Assembly (NCBI GenBank): GCA_944337235.1
Contig: CALVLK010000011.1
Span: forward strand, 1 to 46,631
DNA length: 46,631 nucleotides
Origin: an uncultured Clostridia bacterium
Lineage (GTDB): Bacteria > Bacillota > Clostridia > Christensenellales > Borkfalkiaceae
Direction: 5' to 3'
Shown: in pieces, positions 42,280-46,631 of the stretch
Numbering within the stretch: the stretch's first letter is position 1
Layout: each line of letters starts with the position of its first letter
Notes under the pieces: generated by a model
Told to the model about the DNA's origin: nothing
The model's database searches: none
Seen by the model: only the letters and a program-made list of their open reading frames with translations
Translations under genes and position numbers: made by a program

Positions 42280-43140
42280 ATGACGATCTGGGAAAGCATC
42301 CGAAACTTTTTTACAGAGTTCGGGCAGTCCTTTCTCGAAAACGCGGGATTGACCATCGCGCGGACGATCGCATTTTTGGTGCTCGGGCTTGTCATCATCA
42401 AGATCGTGCAGATCATCGCCCGCTCGGCAACGCTGCGCAGCCGCAGGCTCGACCGCGCCGCGTCGAGCTTTGTGCTGTCCATCCTCACCGTGGTGCTGTA
42501 CATTGCGCTCGTCATCGTGCTTGTCAGCTCGCTCGGCTTCTCCACGGCGGGCATCATTGCGGCATTCTCTGCCGTGGCGCTTGCCGTTGCGCTCGCGCTG
42601 AAAGACAGCCTCGGCAGCCTTGCAAACGGGATGATCATCATCTTCACCAAGCCGTTCAAGAAGGGCGACTACGTCGAGATCGGCGGGCTCACCGGGCTGG
42701 TGCAGGAGATCCGCCTGTTCAACACCAAGATCCTCACCTACGACAACGATATGATCATCGTGCCCAACAGCGAGGTGCTGGGCAGCAAGCTCATCAATTA
42801 CAGCGCCATGCCGCTGCGGCGCATCGTATTCGAGTTCTCCGCACCGCTGAATGCGGATGTCGATCTTGTCAAGCGCGTCGTCCTGGAAGGGGTGAAGGGG
42901 ATCGAAAGCGTCGTCGAAATGCCCGCGCCCTCGGTGGTGCTCTCCGATTATAAAGAGAGCACGCTGCGCTTTTCCGTGCGCGTGTGGACGCCCAACGAGT
43001 CATATTGGGATTGCTATTTTGCCGTGCGCGACACCGTGCTTTCGGCACTACGCGGGGCGGGGATCGAAGTGCCCTATCAGCGGCTTGAAGTTGCGCTGCG
43101 CGACAATGCAGACTTGCAGCGGGGAGGGAAAGCACAATGA
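42280..43140 (+). CDS. small-conductance mechanosensitive channel (MscS family)
   Basis: A 286-residue channel that releases solutes on hypo-osmotic shock. Three N-terminal membrane helices are visible. The pore helix region SAVALAVALALKDSLGSLANG is 21 residues overall with the expected Ala/Gly spacing. The beta domain follows with FKKGDYVEIGGLTGLVQEI and DNDMIIVPNSEVLGSKLINYS (given in part), both typical. The length matches E. coli MscS. An AAGGAGG site lies about 10 bp upstream of the ATG. It is coupled to the next gene by a 4-bp overlap. Confidence 0.94.
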   Translation: MTIWESIRNFFTEFGQSFLENAGLTIARTIAFLVLGLVIIKIVQIIARSATLRSRRLDRAASSFVLSILTVVLYIALVIVLVSSLGFSTAGIIAAFSAVALAVALALKDSLGSLANGMIIIFTKPFKKGDYVEIGGLTGLVQEIRLFNTKILTYDNDMIIVPNSEVLGSKLINYSAMPLRRIVFEFSAPLNADVDLVKRVVLEGVKGIESVVEMPAPSVVLSDYKESTLRFSVRVWTPNESYWDCYFAVRDTVLSALRGAGIEVPYQRLEVALRDNADLQRGGKAQ

Positions 43141-43598
43141 CGACTATGTTGCTTGTATCCGGATCGCTTTGGATCCGCTATGCCGTATATGCCGCGATCA
43201 TCCTCGTCGGCGTGATCGTCCTGCTGCTGTTGCGCCGCTTCTCCCGCCTGCCCTCGCATGCAGAGCTGAAGAACCGCATGAAGGAACTTTCTTCTCAGGT
43301 CGCAGAGGCTGAGAAGCACGCCGCAAACGGGTACGATAGGCTCAAGACGGCGTCGAAGCTGCTGTATCAGCTTGATAAGCTCGTGTATATCACCTCGGAA
43401 CTGGCGCAGAAGGAGCGCGACGGCGACCTCGATATGCTCTGCACCATGCTCGAACAGGCGCGCGCCGTGTTGTTTGCCTACCGCAGCGGCGCCGAAGGGC
43501 AGGATCTTGGCGAGGTTGCGCGCAAGCTGGACGAGGGGCTTGCCCTGCTCGAGCGCATTCTCGCGCGCGATGCCGAGCTCAAAAAGAAGGCTGCCTGA
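43137..43598 (+). CDS. single-pass membrane coiled-coil protein
   Basis: A 153-residue protein. One membrane helix (about 14-33, YAVYAAIILVGVIVLLLL) is followed by a long cytoplasmic coiled coil to the end. No recognised domain. The start overlaps the mscS stop (ATGA), so it is translated with the channel and may be an accessory subunit; that is inference from position only. Confidence 0.75.
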   Translation: MTTMLLVSGSLWIRYAVYAAIILVGVIVLLLLRRFSRLPSHAELKNRMKELSSQVAEAEKHAANGYDRLKTASKLLYQLDKLVYITSELAQKERDGDLDMLCTMLEQARAVLFAYRSGAEGQDLGEVARKLDEGLALLERILARDAELKKKAA

Positions 43599-43672
43599 AT
43601 GTGCGCTTCGCCCATGCCCCCATGGCGGCATGGGCGATATCAGTTGATCAAAGAGGGGATTTGGACCAATAA

Positions 43673-43708
43673 TACAGGGGCGCGCGGCTTTTGCCGCGCG
43701 CCCCTGTA
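43673..43708. terminator. 16-bp hairpin between convergent mscS and LRR copy 2 units
   Basis: A perfect 16-bp stem from TACAGGGGCGCGCGGC and its complement with a TTTT loop. It should stop transcription from both sides, although no strong T-run follows. Confidence 0.75.
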
Positions 43709-43728
43709 TGCTGTTTTTGTGAAATGCC

Positions 43729-45792
43729 TCAGCTGCGCTTCCAGTAATAGTTACCATAAGTATCTGTAAGATATCTTGCTGCCGTGGCGGGATCAGCAAG
43801 ATCGCTGCTTGTAATGCTCGTTCCGCTTGTCGCCGTCGACGAGGTTGAACACCACCATCCGTTGCGATTTTTAAAGGTGACGCTTGTCAGCGAGCTGCAG
43901 CCGGTGAACGCATAACTACCAATGCTTGTTACGCTATTTCCAAAGGTGATGCTTGTCAGCGAGCTGCAGCCGCGGAACGCATCCTCTCCAATGCTTGTCA
44001 CACTGTCCCCAAAGGTAACGCTTGTCAGCGAGGTGCAGTAAGAGAACGCATAATTTCCAATACTCGTCACGCCGTTTGGAATGGTGACGCTTGTAAGATC
44101 ATTTCTATTATAGAAAGCGTATCGATAAATGTCATAGGTTCGGTCATTGGGTAAAGTCAGCTGCGTGTGCGTGCCCACATAGCCCATCAGATAGGTGACG
44201 CTGCCGTCCGAATAGAAGATATAACCGTCTGATGTTGTACTTAAGTTGCTGCTTCCGCTTGCAGGGGTATATACGTTTAATGCGTAATACCCTACACGGC
44301 CATATTCTGTACTGCCGTTGGTGATATTGAGATCAGAGCAGTTGTACACTTCGATCAGCTTGTAACAGCCATCGAATGCATTATTTCCAATGCTTGTCAC
44401 GCTGTTCGGAATGGCGATGCTTGTAAGCATTCTGCAGCTATAGAACGCATAATCCCCAATGCTTGTCACGTTGTTTGGAATGGTGACGCTTGTAAGTTCA
44501 TTTCCATTATTGATATAGAAAGCGTATCGATAAATGCCATAGGTTCGGTCATTGGGTAACGTCAGCTGCGTCTGTGTGCCCACATAGCCCATCAGATAGG
44601 TGACGTTGTCGTCTGAATAGAAGATATAACCGTCGTTTGTTGTGTTTAAGTTGCTGTTTCCGTTTGCAGGGGTATATACGTTTAATGCGTAATACCCTAC
44701 ACGGCCATATTCTGTACTGCCGTTGGTGATATTGAGATTAGAGCAGTTGTACACTTCGATCAGCTTGTAACAGTTGCGGAACGCAAAACTTTCAATGCTT
44801 GTCACGCCGCTTCCAATGGTGATGCTGATAAGCGAGTAGCAGCCAGAGAACGCATTTCTTCCAATGCTTGTCACGCTGTTTGGAATGTTGATGCTGATAA
44901 GCGAGGTGCAGCCTTGAAACGCATTAGTTCCAATGCTTGTTACGCCGCTTCCAATGGTGACACTTGCAAGTAAGTCGCAGTAAGAGAACGCAGAATCTCC
45001 AATGCTTGTCACGCCGTCCGGAATGGTGACGCTTGTCAGCGATTCACAGTTATAGAACGCATTATTTCCAATGCTTGTCACACTGTCTGGAATGGTAATG
45101 CTTATAAGCGAGTTGCAGCCCCAAAACGCATCCTGTCCAATGCTTGTCACGGGCAGTCCATTGTAAGAAGATGGGATATACACCTCCGTTGCTGTGCCGG
45201 TGTAGCCGGTCACGGAGTAGGATGATTCATCGGAAGAGAGGGTAAACACGGGTCCTTCGGCCGGTTCTCTTTGTTCGCCGCAATTTTCGCATACTCCGTT
45301 TACATAGTTATGTCCCGTCGCCTCAACAACCTGCTGTTCAACCAAAACTACATTGCACACCGAGCAATGGCTTCCTTCGGTCAGGCCCGTCTCCGTACAG
45401 GTAGGTGCAACGGAAGCATCGATTACAGCCGAGTGCCCCGTGGCTGCAACCGGCTCGGTATAGCTGTCCTCGCATACAGAGCAAGTGTAAGTGCGCACGC
45501 CGCCCTCCGTACAGGTGGGCTGTGTGGTGACTTCGCCCACGTATGTATGCCCCGTGGCGGGGAGGGTGACATCTGTCACCTCGTTGTTTCCTGCTGCGTC
45601 GGAAAAGTTTTTGCCGCATTCTGTACAGGACCAGTAGGCGATGTTCCCGTCCTGCGTGCAGGTGGCAGCGATCGCATCGTGCGCGGTCAGCGTGTGCGTG
45701 TGTTCGTCGCTTCCCCCGTTGCACGCCGCAAGTGCCAGCGTGCCGAGCATGGCACAAAGCAGAACGCCAAACAGCCGAAAATGTTTCTTCAT
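43729..45792 (-). CDS. BspA-type LRR lipoprotein, copy 2
   Basis: A 687-residue complete paralogue of the gene at the left edge. A lipoprotein signal ends LAAC at Cys24 (same signal as copy 1). Three cysteine-rich modules follow, each with TCTExG and CxxC (about residues 35-190). TpLRR units of 23 residues come next, split by two islands (YNCSDLNITNGSTEYG type). A unique C-terminal end follows, about 35 residues finishing YYWKRS. The first island-plus-repeat segment includes 311 bp identical to copy 1. The start at 45792 is chosen by the signal peptide and the AAAGGAG site; the frame is open 69 bp further upstream, across the -10 box. Confidence 0.93.
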   Translation of the reverse strand: MKKHFRLFGVLLCAMLGTLALAACNGGSDEHTHTLTAHDAIAATCTQDGNIAYWSCTECGKNFSDAAGNNEVTDVTLPATGHTYVGEVTTQPTCTEGGVRTYTCSVCEDSYTEPVAATGHSAVIDASVAPTCTETGLTEGSHCSVCNVVLVEQQVVEATGHNYVNGVCENCGEQREPAEGPVFTLSSDESSYSVTGYTGTATEVYIPSSYNGLPVTSIGQDAFWGCNSLISITIPDSVTSIGNNAFYNCESLTSVTIPDGVTSIGDSAFSYCDLLASVTIGSGVTSIGTNAFQGCTSLISINIPNSVTSIGRNAFSGCYSLISITIGSGVTSIESFAFRNCYKLIEVYNCSNLNITNGSTEYGRVGYYALNVYTPANGNSNLNTTNDGYIFYSDDNVTYLMGYVGTQTQLTLPNDRTYGIYRYAFYINNGNELTSVTIPNNVTSIGDYAFYSCRMLTSIAIPNSVTSIGNNAFDGCYKLIEVYNCSDLNITNGSTEYGRVGYYALNVYTPASGSSNLSTTSDGYIFYSDGSVTYLMGYVGTHTQLTLPNDRTYDIYRYAFYNRNDLTSVTIPNGVTSIGNYAFSYCTSLTSVTFGDSVTSIGEDAFRGCSSLTSITFGNSVTSIGSYAFTGCSSLTSVTFKNRNGWWCSTSSTATSGTSITSSDLADPATAARYLTDTYGNYYWKRS
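44096..44406. repeat. 311-bp cassette shared with LRR copy 1
   Basis: Reads identical to 787-1097 (offset 43309), same strand and frame. Confidence 0.9.
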
Positions 45793-45834
45793 ATGTCTTC
45801 TCCTTTGGGGAGGTCCCCCTTTATTTCTGTAAGT

Positions 45835-45861
45835 ATTATACAATATAATGGGGGGGGGCAA
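45835..45861 (-). promoter_or_regulatory. promoter of LRR copy 2 with poly-C spacer
   Basis: Minus-strand TATAAT (45840-45835). A run of nine C (45858-45850) follows TTG, giving TTGCCC (45861-45856) and a 15-bp spacer. Compared with copy 1 the A of TTGACC is missing, so spacing and -35 quality are both worse. Confidence 0.75.
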
Positions 45862-45925
45862 CTATTTTGGAGAAGTTTTTGAAAAAAACGTAAAAAAATT
45901 TTATGCAGCAGACAAGATGGCGTAC

Positions 45926-45958
45926 AAAAAAAAGAGGACGGCGATGAAGCCGTCCTCT
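45926..45958 (-). terminator. PFOR gene terminator
   Basis: Minus-strand AGAGGACGGC / GCCGTCCTCT stem with a short loop, followed by eight T (45933-45926). Confidence 0.9.
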
Positions 45959-45977
45959 CTGTCGTTGCGGGAAGAGA

Positions 45978-46631
<654 letters not shown>

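Noticed and set aside
43608-43634. CGCCCATGCC / GGCATGGGCG hairpin as the terminator of the mscS unit
   Set aside because: No T-run follows. The stronger 16-bp hairpin at 43673-43708 is the better candidate, though both may contribute.

Overview
The window looks like chromosomal DNA from an anaerobic Bacillota, probably a class Clostridia relative. The evidence is a Spo0A-type regulator, pyruvate:ferredoxin oxidoreductase, an iron-dependent alcohol dehydrogenase, a folate ECF transporter under a THF riboswitch, AGGAGG-type ribosome binding sites and TTGACA-17-TATAAT promoters. Most genes are GC-rich. No rRNA or tRNA gene, phage, transposase or CRISPR array was seen. Naming a family or genus from this alone would be a guess.

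Layout. Positions 1-2444 (minus) hold the start of a very repetitive BspA-type leucine-rich-repeat lipoprotein that runs off the left edge. Next comes a DUF421/DUF4363 pair (minus, 2569-3644), then a THF riboswitch and folT (3709-4580). A promoter at 4606 drives a tightly packed nine-gene run, lgt-pncB-coiled coil-lspA-rluD-pyrR-der-plsY-abcF, closed by a strong terminator at 13616. A Spo0A homologue, aspS and two tandem GH51 arabinofuranosidase lipoproteins follow (13784-21231). A minus-strand block (21452-25468) carries HAD, esterase, YjbR/MmcQ, a permuted NlpC/P60-like protein and a lipoprotein. After a small membrane protein come guaB and guaA. At 29263-31133 lies an AT-richer patch with a methyltransferase, an acetyltransferase and a perfect 37-bp palindrome, followed by a streptothricin-acetyltransferase-like gene. 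Then come an Fe-alcohol dehydrogenase, a PPOX/NimA-like protein, and an XRE repressor divergent from a patatin plus two zinc-ribbon membrane proteins. A glycosyltransferase, an SdpI-NatA-NatB set, a third LRR lipoprotein, mscS with a partner, a second copy of the repetitive LRR lipoprotein (minus) and the end of a PFOR gene complete the window.

How it fits together. At least six genes encode predicted lipoproteins, and both core lipoprotein-processing enzymes (Lgt, LspA) sit in one operon here. The two minus-strand LRR lipoproteins at the window ends share a signal peptide, promoter and a 311-bp identical internal cassette, and each has a run of nine C between -35 and -10. That points to a recombining, phase-variable surface protein family. 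Two regulatory or catalytic proteins are degenerate in a coherent way: Spo0A has lost its phosphoacceptor Asp56 and acidic pocket, and the ABC-F protein has lost both halves of one ATP site. These, with the XRE/patatin/zinc-ribbon locus and its twin operators, are the most interesting parts of the window.
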